The notes: generated from the letters alone by a model not told the origin. A stretch of DNA of 64,000 bases from Arthrobacter sp. zg-Y1110 (GCF_025244865.1 NZ_CP104272.1:868001-932000); one strand, 5' to 3'. Positions 8,871-18,397 are shown, numbered from the stretch's first letter. Translations and numbers: made by a program.

Positions 8871-9644
8871 ATGACAGAGAACTTCACTCCGCGCGACGGA
8901 AGCCATGCAGCATCCCCGGCCGGAGGCACGAACGACGACTCCACGGCCGCAGCGAAGGCCGATGCGGCCAAGCAGCAGGCAGGTGACATCGCCCAGCAGG
9001 CCAAGGGCAACGCCGCTCAGGTAGCGGACACCGCCAAGTCTGAAGCAGCGGGTGTTGCCTCCGAGGTAAAGACCAACGCCAAGGACCTGTTTACCCAGGC
9101 CCGTTCCGATCTCACCGAGCAGGCAGGTACCCAGCAGCAGAAGGTGGCTGAAGGCCTTCGCTCGATGGCGGATGAACTGCACTCCATGGCTCAGTCCGGC
9201 CAGTCCGGGGTAGCCGCCGATCTCGTCGGTCAGGCAGCCAGCCGTGCGTCGTCGGCCGCCACGTGGCTCGACGGCCGCGATCCCGGATCCCTGCTGGACG
9301 AAGTCAAGGGCTTTGCCCGCCAGCGCCCGGTCGCCTTCCTCGCCATCGCAGCCGGAGCCGGTTTCCTGGCAGGCCGCCTCAACAAGGGCCTCAGCGCAGG
9401 CCTCCCGACTCAGGGCACGTCCGGATCCGCCGGCCAGCACGTGGGGCCGCCCGTTCCGCCCGTGACGCCTGTCCCACAGGCACCGGCGGCACAGCCCACG
9501 GTCGGCACCGCCGGAACCAACGATCCGTTCGGCACCGAACCGGTCCGCCAGCCGGGTACGGGTCCTGCCTCGGCCCAGACTCTTCCGCCCACCCCCTCCA
9601 CCGGCGTTCCGGCAGCTGATCCCTACAGCGGTGGTCGGCACTGA
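8871..9644 (+). CDS. LEA/YqjD-like stress protein with one membrane segment
   Basis: The N-terminal half is a long amphipathic helix made of Ala, Lys, Gln and Asp repeats (about residues 25-135), resembling late-embryogenesis-abundant and YtxH/ElaB-like proteins. A hydrophobic segment follows (PVAFLAIAAGAGFLAG, about residues 154-169), then a Pro/Gly/Thr-rich tail. Such proteins usually attach to the inner membrane in stress or stationary phase. ATG 8868 and ATG 8871 are adjacent; AAAGAGAG at 8858-8865 suits either. The stop overlaps the next start by one base. First gene of a four-gene operon. Confidence 0.7.
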   Translation: MTENFTPRDGSHAASPAGGTNDDSTAAAKADAAKQQAGDIAQQAKGNAAQVADTAKSEAAGVASEVKTNAKDLFTQARSDLTEQAGTQQQKVAEGLRSMADELHSMAQSGQSGVAADLVGQAASRASSAATWLDGRDPGSLLDEVKGFARQRPVAFLAIAAGAGFLAGRLNKGLSAGLPTQGTSGSAGQHVGPPVPPVTPVPQAPAAQPTVGTAGTNDPFGTEPVRQPGTGPASAQTLPPTPSTGVPAADPYSGGRH

Positions 9645-10069
9645 TGAGTACCGAACTCCCTCCCACACCCGCGCAGGCTAAGGCTGAATCTACGTCCCTG
9701 GGCGATTTGCTCGGCCAGGTGACGCAGGATATGTCCACCCTCATGCGTCAGGAAGTGGAGCTGGCGAAGGTCGAACTGAAGCAGTCCGCAACCCGCGCAG
9801 GAACGGGTGCCGGAATGTTCGCCGGAGCGGCCCTCGCAGGGTACTTCGTACTCCTCTTCCTCTCGGTCGCCCTGTGGTACGCACTGGGCACGACGGCTAT
9901 CGGCTTCGGCTGGTCCGCAGTGATCGTGGCGGTTATCTGGGGCATCGTCGCTGCCGTCCTCGCCTCCCGCGGACGCACGGAAATGAAGAAGATCAAGGGC
10001 ATGCCGCAGACGTCAGAGACGCTGCAGGAGATCCCCCAGACTATGAAACCAAGCGAGGAAACACGATGA
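9644..10069 (+). CDS. Phage holin superfamily III-like (DUF1469-type) membrane protein
   Basis: A 141-residue protein with a short amphipathic N-terminus containing the family motif LLGQVTQDMSTLMRQEVELAKVELKQ. Two membrane helices follow (about GAALAGYFVLLFLSVALWYAL and WSAVIVAVIWGIVAAVLA), then a charged tail. Despite the holin name these are chromosomal proteins common in actinobacteria, associated with neighbouring YtxH and DUF3618 proteins. It overlaps the previous stop by 1 base and the next start by 4 (ATGA), which supports translational coupling. Confidence 0.8.
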   Translation: MSTELPPTPAQAKAESTSLGDLLGQVTQDMSTLMRQEVELAKVELKQSATRAGTGAGMFAGAALAGYFVLLFLSVALWYALGTTAIGFGWSAVIVAVIWGIVAAVLASRGRTEMKKIKGMPQTSETLQEIPQTMKPSEETR

Positions 10070-10695
10070 GTGAAAACCCGGATGAGATCCGCGCCGACAT
10101 CGAAGCAACCCGCCGGCGCCTAGGCACCAACGTGGACGCCGTGGCGGACAAGGTAACTCCTTCCCACATCGTTCAGCGCCAGACGGACAAGATGAAGGAC
10201 AAAGTACTCGGAGTGAAGGACAAGGTGATGGGTGTGGCCGATTCAGTAGGTAACAGCGCAGGCAATACCGGCAGCAACATCGGCGGCAGTGTTTCCGATA
10301 TGGGCAGCAGTGTTTCGGACGGCATGTCTGCCGCCGGCTCCGCTGTCCAGGGTGCACCGGCGAAGCTCGCGGGCCAGACGCAGGGCAACCCCATCGCCGC
10401 AGGCCTGATTGCCTTCGGCGCCGGCCTGCTGGCGGCAACGCTGATCCCCGCCAGCGACAAGGAGCGCGTCGCTGCTGACAACATCAAGACAGCCGCGCAG
10501 CCGATGACCGAGGAACTGGCCGGAGCAGCCAAGGAAATGGCCGAGGGCCTCAAGGAACCGGCTCAGGAAGCGGTTGAGAACATCAAGGCCACTGCCACGG
10601 ACGCCGCGCAGAACGTGAAGTCCGAAGGCCAGGCAGCCGCCTCGGACGTAAAGGATTCCGCTTCCGAAGCGCCGCAGAACGTGAAGAACGCCTAG
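10066..10695 (+). CDS. DUF3618 domain protein
   Basis: The 209-residue protein opens with the DUF3618 signature: NPDEIRADIEATRRRLGTNVDAVADKV, residues 4-30. A Gly/Ser/Asn-rich linker and a single membrane segment (NPIAAGLIAFGAGLLAATLIP, about residues 109-129) follow. The C-terminal part is a repetitive Ala/Lys/Glu helix (ENIKATATDAAQNVKSEGQ...). It starts at ATG 10066 inside the previous stop. Function unknown; context suggests an envelope protein working with the two genes before it. Confidence 0.82.
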   Translation: MSENPDEIRADIEATRRRLGTNVDAVADKVTPSHIVQRQTDKMKDKVLGVKDKVMGVADSVGNSAGNTGSNIGGSVSDMGSSVSDGMSAAGSAVQGAPAKLAGQTQGNPIAAGLIAFGAGLLAATLIPASDKERVAADNIKTAAQPMTEELAGAAKEMAEGLKEPAQEAVENIKATATDAAQNVKSEGQAAASDVKDSASEAPQNVKNA

Positions 10696-10741
10696 CAGGC
10701 ACCAAACCGCAGCGCGCGGCCACTCAGCAAAGGAGTACCTG

Positions 10742-10936
10742 ATGCAGATCGACAAGCAGCAGATTATCGAATTTCTGAAGAATCGCGGCGACAGCTCGAA
10801 GGCAGGTCAGGCGGAGTCCGACCTGCCGGAGAAGGTGGATACCGAGCGCGACTCGGGTCTGCTGGACAAACTGGGTATAAATCCCAAGGACCTGCTCGGG
10901 AAACTTCCGGGCGGCCTGAGCGGTCTGGGCGGCTAG
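10742..10936 (+). CDS. Small acidic protein, 64 residues, uncharacterised
   Basis: ATG 10742 has AAAGGAG (10730-10736) about 5 bases upstream. The protein begins MQIDKQQIIEFLKNRGD, an amphipathic helix. After an acidic middle it ends with KLGINPKDLLGKLPGGLSGLGG, a glycine-rich C-terminus. A strong terminator follows, so it closes the four-gene operon beginning at 8871. No domain is recognised. Confidence 0.7.
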   Translation: MQIDKQQIIEFLKNRGDSSKAGQAESDLPEKVDTERDSGLLDKLGINPKDLLGKLPGGLSGLGG

Positions 10937-10952
10937 CACAGCACTGAAAACG

Positions 10953-11002
10953 ACGACGGCGGTGCCGCACCTGCAAAGGGTGCGGCACCGCCGTCGTTTT
11001 TT
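10953..11002 (+). terminator. Terminator of the small envelope-protein operon
   Basis: A 19-bp perfect stem, arms 10953-10971 and 10979-10997, with a 7-base loop (TGCAAAG) and a following run of T. Confidence 0.88.
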
Positions 11003-11033
11003 AGTGCCTTCTCAGCCGCTGCGCGTCAACGCA

Positions 11034-12125
11034 TCAGTCAGCGGGGACAGTGGCCTTGTCATTGGCGTACAGCACGCCGATCTGCGCCCGTACAGCGTCA
11101 AAGAGCCGCATGGTCCGCAGGGAGTCCGCCCACGTCATGGTGGGGCTTTCCACCATGCCCGCCTGGATGCAGCGGGTCACCTCACGCAGCTCGTACGCGT
11201 AGCCGTTGCCGACCTGCGGGAACCTCTCCACGCGGGCCTCTCCGTCCTGCGGAACGATGGTCAGCTCCACCGGGTTATGCAGGGGTGCACCGGTGCGGAG
11301 CCAGCCCTTGGTGCCGGAAATAACAGCGGTCCGCGGGCAGGAGGAGACCAGCGACGAGGTCAGCTGTGCCAGACCGCCGGACGGGTACCCGAGCGTCAAC
11401 GCGTTCTGTGTGTCCACGCCGTCGGCGTTGATGCTGCCTACTGCATGGACCGTCTCCGGGTAGCCCAGTGCGCCGAGGGCAAAGGTGAGCGGATAGACCG
11501 TCAGGTCCAGCAGTGCTCCTCCGCCCGCCGCCGGGTCCCAGAGCCTGCTGGCAGGGTCATACGGTGCCGGGAAGCCCAGGTCTGCCTGCACCCAGTTGAT
11601 GTCCCCGAGTTCACCCGAGGCAATGAGTTCCCAGATGCGGTTGATGCAGGGAAGGAACCGGGTCCAGACCGCTTCCATGAGGAACAGGTTGCGGGACCGG
11701 GCCAGTTCGATCAGGTCCTGGGTTTCGCGGGCATTGATGGTCAGCGACTTTTCGCACAGTACGTGTTTGCCGGCCTCCAGGGCACGCCGGGCTATCCGAT
11801 AGTGCTGGGCGTGCGGGGTCCCGATGTAGACGACGTCGACATCGGGATCGGCAAAGAGCAGGTCGTAGCCCGAGGCATCGTCCGAGTCGAAGTAGCTGCT
11901 GGCGAAGCCGAAGCGGGCGGCGAACTCCTCCGCCGAGGCCTGCCGGCGGGAACTGACCGCCTGCAGGACAGCGTCCTCCAACCGGGCAATGTCTTCAGTG
12001 ACACGCTCGGCAATGTTTCCGGTGGCGACTACGCCCCAGCGCAGGGTCCGTCCCGTGGATTGGACGGGACTGGGAGCTCCCGGCTGGACACAGGGCGGGG
12101 TGGGTATGTGTTGAACGGCAGTCAT
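11034..12125 (-). CDS. Gfo/Idh/MocA family oxidoreductase
   Basis: A 363-residue NAD(P)-dependent dehydrogenase. The Rossmann fold begins around residue 28 with WGVVATGNIAERV. The conserved lysine motif EKSLTINA (normally EKP) is present and the C-terminal substrate domain is complete. Closest in type to glucose-fructose oxidoreductase and dihydrodiol dehydrogenase-like proteins; the substrate is probably a sugar or polyol. Its location beside a sugar importer, on the same strand but beyond a terminator, fits carbohydrate metabolism. It starts at ATG 12125. Confidence 0.85.
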   Translation of the reverse strand: MTAVQHIPTPPCVQPGAPSPVQSTGRTLRWGVVATGNIAERVTEDIARLEDAVLQAVSSRRQASAEEFAARFGFASSYFDSDDASGYDLLFADPDVDVVYIGTPHAQHYRIARRALEAGKHVLCEKSLTINARETQDLIELARSRNLFLMEAVWTRFLPCINRIWELIASGELGDINWVQADLGFPAPYDPASRLWDPAAGGGALLDLTVYPLTFALGALGYPETVHAVGSINADGVDTQNALTLGYPSGGLAQLTSSLVSSCPRTAVISGTKGWLRTGAPLHNPVELTIVPQDGEARVERFPQVGNGYAYELREVTRCIQAGMVESPTMTWADSLRTMRLFDAVRAQIGVLYANDKATVPAD

Positions 12126-12261
12126 GGTCCTCGTCTTCCGCGTCGTTGCAGGGAGTACCCCTACTCTATGGTCGCCCCCGGCCGAGGCCTAGGGGTGGAC
12201 TCCGAGCCCGTGCGGCACGAAGTGCAGGCGACCGGTGTGTGAAACAGGGTGGAACAGGCGT

Positions 12262-12303
12262 GGAACAGCCCGGGTCTCCGCTGAGGGATACCCGGGCTGT
12301 TCC
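12262..12303. terminator. Terminator between the sugar ABC operon and the oxidoreductase
   Basis: Perfect 14-bp stem, GGAACAGCCCGGGT (12262-12275) with ACCCGGGCTGTTCC (12290-12303). It lies 26 bases beyond the stop of the binding-protein gene on the minus strand. Confidence 0.65.
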
Positions 12304-12328
12304 GCCCCGAGGGGCAGTGAATGCGTGC

Positions 12329-13411
12329 TTACTTGGTCAGCTCGGAGAGCGTGGGGTCATTCTCGTAGGCCTCGGCAGCGTTGGCCTTGGTGACGATGAC
12401 CGGTTCCAGCAGGTAGCTCTCGACTACCTTCTTGCCGTTGTCGTAGCTCTCGTCGTCGTTGATTTCGACCTCTTCGCCGGCGCCCAGTGCCTTGACCATG
12501 TCAATGCTCTGGTTCACCAGGTTGCGGGTGTCCTTGTTGATGGTGGAGTACTGCTTGCCTTCCATGATCAGCTTGACGGATTCCACCTCGGAGTCCTGGC
12601 CGGTGATGACGGGCAGCGCCTTGCCGGCGCCGGTGACCGAGGTCAGGACGGCGCGGGCCAGGGTGTCATTGGGGGAGAGGACGCCGTCCAGCTCCTGGGA
12701 GGCGTAGTTGCTGGAGAGCAGGGTGTCCATGCGCTTCTGGGCGTTCTCCGCCTTCCAGCCCTGGGTGACGGCCTGGTTGAACTCGGTCTGGCCGGAACCG
12801 ACCACGAGGTTTCCTGCTTCGATCTCCGGCTGGAGGATATCCATGGCGCCGTCGAAGAAGACCTGGGCGTTGGCGTCATCCGGGGAGCCGGCGAACAGCT
12901 CAATGTTGTACGGACCTTCGGGCTTCTTCTCCTTCAGCCCGTCCAGCAGGGCCTGCCCCTGCAGCTGGCCGACCTTGAAGTTGTCGTAGGCCACGTAGTA
13001 GTCAACGTTTTCGGTGTTGGTCAGCAGGCGGTCGTAGGCGATGACGGTGATGCCGGCATCCTTGGCATCCTGCAGCTGCGAGCCGAGCTGGCTGCCGTCG
13101 ATGGCACCCACAATCAGGACCTCGACACCGTTGGTGATCATGGAGCTGATCTGGTTCTGCTGTTCGGACACGCCGCCGTTGGCGAACTGGACCTGGCCTT
13201 CGTAGCCGGCTTCCTTGAGGCCGTCGTTGAAGAGGGTCTCTGCCAGCACCCAGTTCTCCGAGGTCTTCTGCGGCAGCGCGACGCCGATGGATGCCCCGTC
13301 TTCGAAGCCTTCTTCGGCGCCGGAAGCGGTTTCTTCGGTGCGGCCGCAGGCGGACAGCGACAACGCTGCCACCGTTGCCGCAACGGCGAAGGACTTTGCG
13401 AATTTACGCAT
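12329..13411 (-). CDS. chvE: Monosaccharide ABC transporter substrate-binding lipoprotein (ChvE-like)
   Basis: Captures pentoses or hexoses outside the cell and hands them to the permease. The 360-residue protein has a signal peptide with lipobox LSAC at about residues 19-22, then the periplasmic-binding-protein type I fold. ChvE-type features are VALPQKTSENWVLAE, a GAIDGSQLGSQLQDAKDAGITVIAYDRLL segment and VITGQDSEVESVKLIMEGKQYSTI. The full gene set gguB-mmsA-chvE of the multiple monosaccharide transporter (glucose, xylose, arabinose, galactose) is present, transcribed mmsA, gguB, chvE. Confidence 0.9.
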   Translation of the reverse strand: MRKFAKSFAVAATVAALSLSACGRTEETASGAEEGFEDGASIGVALPQKTSENWVLAETLFNDGLKEAGYEGQVQFANGGVSEQQNQISSMITNGVEVLIVGAIDGSQLGSQLQDAKDAGITVIAYDRLLTNTENVDYYVAYDNFKVGQLQGQALLDGLKEKKPEGPYNIELFAGSPDDANAQVFFDGAMDILQPEIEAGNLVVGSGQTEFNQAVTQGWKAENAQKRMDTLLSSNYASQELDGVLSPNDTLARAVLTSVTGAGKALPVITGQDSEVESVKLIMEGKQYSTINKDTRNLVNQSIDMVKALGAGEEVEINDDESYDNGKKVVESYLLEPVIVTKANAAEAYENDPTLSELTK

Positions 13412-13466
13412 GGTGTTCTCTTTCTGAATAGCGGTCGTGGAAATAGTGGGGAGTAAGTGGTGCGGT

Positions 13467-14759
13467 CTAGGCGTCAGTGGAGATGACGGTCTTGGTGCCC
13501 GTGGGCATTTCCGGGGTGGCGTCGACGACGGCGGGGGCCGGCTTGGGCTTGTTGCCGCCGAAGTTGCGCATCAGCAGTCCGGTGATGGAGGGCTTGCCCT
13601 GGGTCTTGTTGTAGACGTCCAGGGCCACGGCCAGGAGCAGGACAAGGCCCTTGATCATGGAGGTCATATCGGCACCGACGCCCAGCAGCTGCAGGCCGTT
13701 GTTCAGCACTGCCATAACGAGGCCGCCGACGATGGAACCGACCACGGTGCCCACGCCGCCGGAGACAGCGGCGCCTCCGATGAAGACGGCCGCAATGGCG
13801 TCCAGTTCCCAGTTGGTGCCGTCGAACGGTCCGGAGGCGGTGGAGCGGGCCACGAAGATCATGCCGGCCAGCGCAGCCAGGATGGACATGTTCATCATGA
13901 CCATGAAGTTCACCTTCTTGCCCTGCACGCCGGAGAGCTCGGCCGCGTGCCGGTTGCCGCCCACCGCGTAGACGTGGCGGCCGAAGATGGTCTTATTGGA
14001 GACGAAACCGTAGAACAGGACCAGGACGCCGAGGATGATGCCCGAGACCGGGAAGGACGTGCCCGGCCGGCCGGTGGCGAACATGTACGTGGCGTAGAGG
14101 ATGACGGCGCAGAGCAGACCGATCTTGACCACGGGCACCCAGGCAGGCGGGTTGGCGGTGCCCAGCTTGGCGTTGCGGGAACGCTTGCGCATTTCGCCGT
14201 AGATCACTGCGGCGCACAGGATCAGGCCCAGCAGCAGCGTCAGGTTGTTGTACCCGGGGATCGGGCCGCCCTCGGGCAGGTAGCCGGCGCCGATGAACTG
14301 GAATTCGGACGGGACAGGAACCGTGTTGGACTTGCCCACCCACTGGTTGGCTCCGCGGAAGATCAGCATGCCCGCCAGCGTCACGATGAATGCAGGTATG
14401 CCGATGTACGCGACCCAGAAGCCCTGCCAGGCACCGATGGCCGCACCCACCGCCAGGCCCAGGATGATGCCCATGTACCAGGGCAGGCCCCAGTCCCGCA
14501 TGGCCATCGCGACGACGATGCCAGAGAACGCTGCGACGGATCCCACCGAAAGGTCGATGTGGCCGGCAATGATCACGAAGACCATTCCCACGGCGAGGAT
14601 CAGGATGTAGGAGTTGCCGTTGAACAGGTTGATCATGTTCGTGGGTGTCAGGGTCTTGCCCCCGGTGAGGACCTGGAACAGGCCGACCAGGATGGCCAAG
14701 GCGAAGATCATCCCGAATTGGCGGCCGTTGCCGCCCAGGAGTTGCTTGATGGCGTTCAT
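13467..14759 (-). CDS. gguB: Multiple monosaccharide ABC transporter permease
   Basis: A 430-residue permease with about ten to twelve membrane helices. It has the RbsC/XylH signature [26 protein letters not shown] and the ATPase-contact region [24 protein letters not shown] 14759 overlaps the ATPase stop (ATGA), with AAGGAA upstream. The longer frame to 15059 lies inside the ATPase gene and is not used. The length matches GguB/XylH-type proteins. Confidence 0.92.
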   Translation of the reverse strand: MNAIKQLLGGNGRQFGMIFALAILVGLFQVLTGGKTLTPTNMINLFNGNSYILILAVGMVFVIIAGHIDLSVGSVAAFSGIVVAMAMRDWGLPWYMGIILGLAVGAAIGAWQGFWVAYIGIPAFIVTLAGMLIFRGANQWVGKSNTVPVPSEFQFIGAGYLPEGGPIPGYNNLTLLLGLILCAAVIYGEMRKRSRNAKLGTANPPAWVPVVKIGLLCAVILYATYMFATGRPGTSFPVSGIILGVLVLFYGFVSNKTIFGRHVYAVGGNRHAAELSGVQGKKVNFMVMMNMSILAALAGMIFVARSTASGPFDGTNWELDAIAAVFIGGAAVSGGVGTVVGSIVGGLVMAVLNNGLQLLGVGADMTSMIKGLVLLLAVALDVYNKTQGKPSITGLLMRNFGGNKPKPAPAVVDATPEMPTGTKTVISTDA

Positions 14760-16327
14760 GAAAGTGTTCCTTGAGTGGCGTAGTCGGCGGGCTTCCGGGC
14801 GGGGGAGGTCATGAGCCTCATGAGGTTCTCCTGGTTGGCCTCCGCCTTGGAGACCTCGCCGGTGATCGCCCCTTCGAAGATGGTGTAGATGCGGTCCGAG
14901 AGGCCCAGGAGCTCGGGGAGCTCCGAGGAAATCACGATGACTCCCTTGCCCTGGTTCGCGAGCTGCTGGATGATTCCGTAGATTTCGTACTTGGCGCCCA
15001 CATCGATGCCGCGGGTCGGTTCGTCCAGGATCAGCAGGTCCGGGTCGGTGAACATCCACTTGGCCAGGACAACCTTCTGCTGGTTGCCGCCGGAGAGCTT
15101 GGAAACGCCCTCATCTACAGTGGGTGCCTTGGTGCGCAGGCTCTTGCGGTATTCCTCCGCGTAGCGGAACTCGGCGTCGTTGTCGACAACAAGCCCGCGG
15201 GTGATCTTCTTCAGGTCAGCCGAAACGGTAGTGGCCTTGATGTCGTCCAGGAGGTTCAGGCCCAGGGTCTTACGGTCCTCAGTGACGTAGGCCAGGCCAT
15301 GGTTAATCGCGGAGTGCACCGTCTTGAGGGTGATCTCCTTGCCGTCCTTGATGATCTGGCCGGAAATGAAGTTGCCGTAGGAGCGGCCGAAGATTGACCG
15401 GACCAGTTCGGTGCGCCCGGCGCCCATAAGACCGGCGAAGCCGACGATTTCCCCGCGGCGGACGTGGAAGTTCGAGCCCTTGCAGACCAGGCGGTCCGGG
15501 ACGGTCGGATGCCCCACGGTCCAACCGCGGACCTCGAAGAACGTTTCACCGATCGTCGGGGTGTGGTCCGGGAACCGGGACTCCAGCGAACGGCCAACCA
15601 TGCCGCGGATGATGCGGTCTTCGTCCGCGCCTTCGGCGGCGACGTCGATCGTCTCGACGGAGCGGCCGTCGCGGATGATGGTGATGGAATCCGCAATCTG
15701 CTCAATCTCATTGAGCTTGTGCGAGATCATGATGCAGGAGATGCCCTTGTCCCGCAGGCCGGACATCAGGCCCAGCAGGTGCTGGGAATCGGTCTCGTTG
15801 AGCGCTGCGGTGGGCTCGTCGAGGATCAGCAGCTGTACCCGCTTGTTCAGTGCCTTGGCGATCTCCACCAGCTGCTGCTTGCCCACGCCCAGATCCTTGA
15901 TGGGCGTGGTGGGGTCTTCCTGGAGTCCGACCCGTTCCATGAGGTCCAGGGTGTCGAAGTTGACCTTGTCCCAGTCGATGACGCCGAACCGGGTGGGTTC
16001 ATTGCCCAGGAAAATGTTCTCGGCGATGGAGAGTTCGGGAATCAGCGCCAGTTCCTGGTGGATGATGACAATTCCCGCGGCTTCGCTGGACCGGATATCC
16101 CGGAACTGGACGGGCTTGCCCTGGAAGACAATTTCTCCGGTGTATGTGCCGTGGGGGTAGACGCCGGAGAGGACCTTCATCAGCGTGGATTTTCCTGCGC
16201 CGTTTTCTCCGCAGATGGCGTGGATTTCGCCGGCCCGGACGTTGAGGGCCACATCCGCGAGGGCCTTGACGCCGGGGAACTCCTTGGTGATGGAGTGCAT
16301 TTCCAGAATGAATGGACTAGCCGGCAT
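14756..16327 (-). CDS. mmsA: Multiple monosaccharide ABC transporter ATP-binding protein
   Basis: A 523-residue double ATPase. Domain 1 has Walker [13 protein letters not shown], signature [14 protein letters not shown] and Walker [12 protein letters not shown]. Domain 2 has the degenerate Walker [14 protein letters not shown] usual for this family, [13 protein letters not shown] and [15 protein letters not shown] chose ATG 16327, 8 bases from AGGGA; ATG 16333 lies only 2 bases from it. First gene of the operon. Confidence 0.93.
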   Translation of the reverse strand: MPASPFILEMHSITKEFPGVKALADVALNVRAGEIHAICGENGAGKSTLMKVLSGVYPHGTYTGEIVFQGKPVQFRDIRSSEAAGIVIIHQELALIPELSIAENIFLGNEPTRFGVIDWDKVNFDTLDLMERVGLQEDPTTPIKDLGVGKQQLVEIAKALNKRVQLLILDEPTAALNETDSQHLLGLMSGLRDKGISCIMISHKLNEIEQIADSITIIRDGRSVETIDVAAEGADEDRIIRGMVGRSLESRFPDHTPTIGETFFEVRGWTVGHPTVPDRLVCKGSNFHVRRGEIVGFAGLMGAGRTELVRSIFGRSYGNFISGQIIKDGKEITLKTVHSAINHGLAYVTEDRKTLGLNLLDDIKATTVSADLKKITRGLVVDNDAEFRYAEEYRKSLRTKAPTVDEGVSKLSGGNQQKVVLAKWMFTDPDLLILDEPTRGIDVGAKYEIYGIIQQLANQGKGVIVISSELPELLGLSDRIYTIFEGAITGEVSKAEANQENLMRLMTSPARKPADYATQGTLS

Positions 16328-16454
16328 GCGCATTGTCCCTGCCGTGATGGCAGGGAGCGCGCCGCGCGCCGACTGCCGGAGCTGCTTCTGCTCGCATGAG
16401 TGCCTCCGTGTGACCTCTTTGTCGTGATACGGCCCACAGAGTGGGCCGGTAAGG

Positions 16455-16492
16455 AAGTTACCACGGTCACAGGCACTGCCGTCAAGTCTTGA
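16455..16492 (-). promoter_or_regulatory. Promoter and possible ROK operator of the sugar importer operon
   Basis: On the minus strand TTGACG (16485-16480) lies 19 bases from TAACTT (16460-16455). The spacer is longer than ideal. The perfect dyad TCAAGTCTTGA (16482-16492) overlaps the -35 element. A related CTTG/CAAG dyad is found at the ROK gene. Confidence 0.4.
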
Positions 16493-16540
16493 ACGCAAGA
16501 GCGGCGGTTTCGGGTAGTTTTTGGTTCGCCCGGGCAAGTA

Positions 16541-17755
16541 CTACGCTGCCGCGGTTCCCTGCTCCTGGAGGACCAGTGCCGCTGCCCCCAGGGCTTCGGC
16601 GCGGTCCCCGAGCGAGGACATAAGCACGGTGGAGGTTTCGCCGACAAGGGGGACGGCGTGCCGCAGCAGGCCGCGGCGGATCGGGTCCAGGAAGGTGTCG
16701 CCGAGGTCGGTCAGCGACCCGCCGATGATGATGAGTTCCGGGTTCAGGGTATTCGCGAGGTTGGCGGCGGCGCGGCCGACCGCGACGCCGGCATCGTCAA
16801 TGACGCGCAGGGTGGCCGGGTCCTTTGCCGCGGCCCGCGAGAGGATGTCGGCGGTGGTGATGTTGTCCTTGGAGGCGCGGCTCAGCAGTTCGATCATGAT
16901 GGAGGTCGAGGCGATGGTTTCCAGGCAGCCCCGGTTGCCGCACCGGCAGATCAGCCCTTGGTCGAAGATGGTGGCGTGGCCGATTTCCCCGGTGATGCCG
17001 ACATTGCCGTAGTAGAGCGAACCGTTGATGACCAACCCGGCGCCGATGCCGGAGGCAACCTTGATGAAGATCAGGTTTTCGCTGCAGCCGTGCGGTCCCC
17101 AGGTGACTTCCGCCAGCGCCCCGAGGTTGGCGTCATTGTCGATGAAGACCGGGACACCCAGCCGGTCGGCGAGGTCTTCGCGCATGTTGATCCCCACCCA
17201 TTCGGGAAGGATTGCGCCCTGGACCACTGTGCCCGTGCGCCGGTCGATGGGGCCGGGGATGCCGACGCCGGCACCCAGGACGGCGCTGCGGTCCACCCCC
17301 TGCCGGCGCAGCAGCCGGGCCAGCAGGGCCGCAGCGGCATCCATGCCCTCTGCCGCGGAGTGGCCCAGCGGAAGCTGGACGGACTCCTCCTGCAGGATCC
17401 GGTGGCCGAGCGAAGCCAGGATCACCCTGACGTGCCGGCGTCCGATGTCGATGCCGGCAGCAACGGCTCCCGACTCGTTGAGCCGCACCGAAAGTGCCCT
17501 CCGCCCGGAGCTGGTGGTGGGCTCGGTGATGACGAGCCGGCGCTCGCTCATATCGCCCACGATGTTGGAGACCGTGGCGCGGGATAGCCCCGTCTGGCGT
17601 GAAAGTTCCGCCTGCGTCAACGGCCCCGAGGCCAGGAGGGCCTGGATAATGCGCTGCCGGTTGCGTTCGCGCAAGGCGCTCTGTGATCCCGGATTGGGTG
17701 GGGTGGTCCCCGGTGTGCGGGTGGTCCTCAACGTCGAGGATGGGTCGGCTGGCAT
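16541..17755 (-). CDS. ROK family transcriptional regulator
   Basis: A 404-residue repressor-type protein. An N-terminal winged helix (about residues 30-85: ALLASGPLTQAELSRQTGLSRATVSNIV) is followed by a ROK sugar-kinase-like domain with GIDIGRRHVRVIL, GVGIPGPIDRRTG, FIDNDANLGALAE and the zinc-binding CRCGNRGCLE motif. It probably senses a sugar or sugar phosphate and controls the adjacent importer on the same strand. The start at ATG 17755 is preceded by inverted repeats suggesting autoregulation. Confidence 0.9.
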   Translation of the reverse strand: MPADPSSTLRTTRTPGTTPPNPGSQSALRERNRQRIIQALLASGPLTQAELSRQTGLSRATVSNIVGDMSERRLVITEPTTSSGRRALSVRLNESGAVAAGIDIGRRHVRVILASLGHRILQEESVQLPLGHSAAEGMDAAAALLARLLRRQGVDRSAVLGAGVGIPGPIDRRTGTVVQGAILPEWVGINMREDLADRLGVPVFIDNDANLGALAEVTWGPHGCSENLIFIKVASGIGAGLVINGSLYYGNVGITGEIGHATIFDQGLICRCGNRGCLETIASTSIMIELLSRASKDNITTADILSRAAAKDPATLRVIDDAGVAVGRAAANLANTLNPELIIIGGSLTDLGDTFLDPIRRGLLRHAVPLVGETSTVLMSSLGDRAEALGAAALVLQEQGTAAA

Positions 17756-17761
17756 TATTTT

Positions 17762-17792
17762 AGAGTGCTACATCACACTCTTGCAGTCAAGA
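17762..17792. promoter_or_regulatory. Inverted repeats upstream of the ROK regulator
   Basis: Two dyads abut. AGAGTG-N8-CACTCT spans 17762-17781. TCTTG-CAGT-CAAGA spans 17779-17792. The second resembles the dyad at the importer promoter (16482-16492). Confidence 0.4.
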
Positions 17793-17805
17793 AGTGAACA
17801 CAAGC

Positions 17806-18333
17806 CTAGGGCTGCGACGCTACGGCAGAGCGGTGGTCGGCAGCCGTCTGCCGGTAGTTTTCCGCGTTCGCCTTCACTCCCGCGACCTCCTCATCCGTGA
17901 GGGGCCGGCGGACCTTTGCCGGCACACCGGCTACCAGCGAGCGGGGCGGGACCACCGTTCCTTCAAGGACCAGGGCGCCGGCGGCCACGAGGGAGCCGGC
18001 GCCGATTACGGCACCGTTCATAATCGTGGCGCTCATGCCGATCAGGCAGTCATCCTCGACCGTGCAGCCGTGCACCACCGCGTTGTGGCCGATGCTGACT
18101 CGAGCGCCCACCGACGTCGGGAAGCCCGGGTCCGCGTGCAGGACCACGTTGTCCTGCAGGTTGGTTCCCGCGCCAACACGGATGCTGTTGGAGTCACCGC
18201 GGACGCAGGCGCCGTAGAAGGCGCTGGAGTCCGCGGCCATGGTGACGTCGCCAATGAGCGAAGCGGTGGGAGCGAGGAAGACGGTGGGATCGACGGCGGG
18301 GGTCTTGCCCCGGAATTCAATGATGTGTGCCAT
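17806..18333 (-). CDS. Gamma-class carbonic anhydrase family (left-handed beta helix) protein
   Basis: A 175-residue hexapeptide-repeat protein like YrdA/PaaY and archaeal Cam. Its characteristic blocks are VRGDSNSIRVGAGTNLQDN, VVLHADPGFP, GHNAVVHGCTVEDDCLIGMSATIMNGAVIG and VAGVPAKVRRPLT. Conserved histidines of the zinc site are visible in VLHAD, IGHNAVVHG. Activity as a carbonic anhydrase is not assured, since many members are acyl-CoA-related or of unknown function. ATG 18333 follows GGGTGG. It lies downstream of purU on the same strand. Confidence 0.85.
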   Translation of the reverse strand: MAHIIEFRGKTPAVDPTVFLAPTASLIGDVTMAADSSAFYGACVRGDSNSIRVGAGTNLQDNVVLHADPGFPTSVGARVSIGHNAVVHGCTVEDDCLIGMSATIMNGAVIGAGSLVAAGALVLEGTVVPPRSLVAGVPAKVRRPLTDEEVAGVKANAENYRQTAADHRSAVASQP

Positions 18334-18397
18334 GCCACCCAGCGTAGCGCCGGCCGGAGGCCGGTTAGCGGAAGCCGGCACCCGTAGCAGGAACGGC

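Noticed and set aside
9644..10069. Prophage remnant because of the holin-like protein.
   Set aside because: The holin superfamily III-like protein is part of a chromosomal operon. No phage structural, integrase or lysis genes are near.
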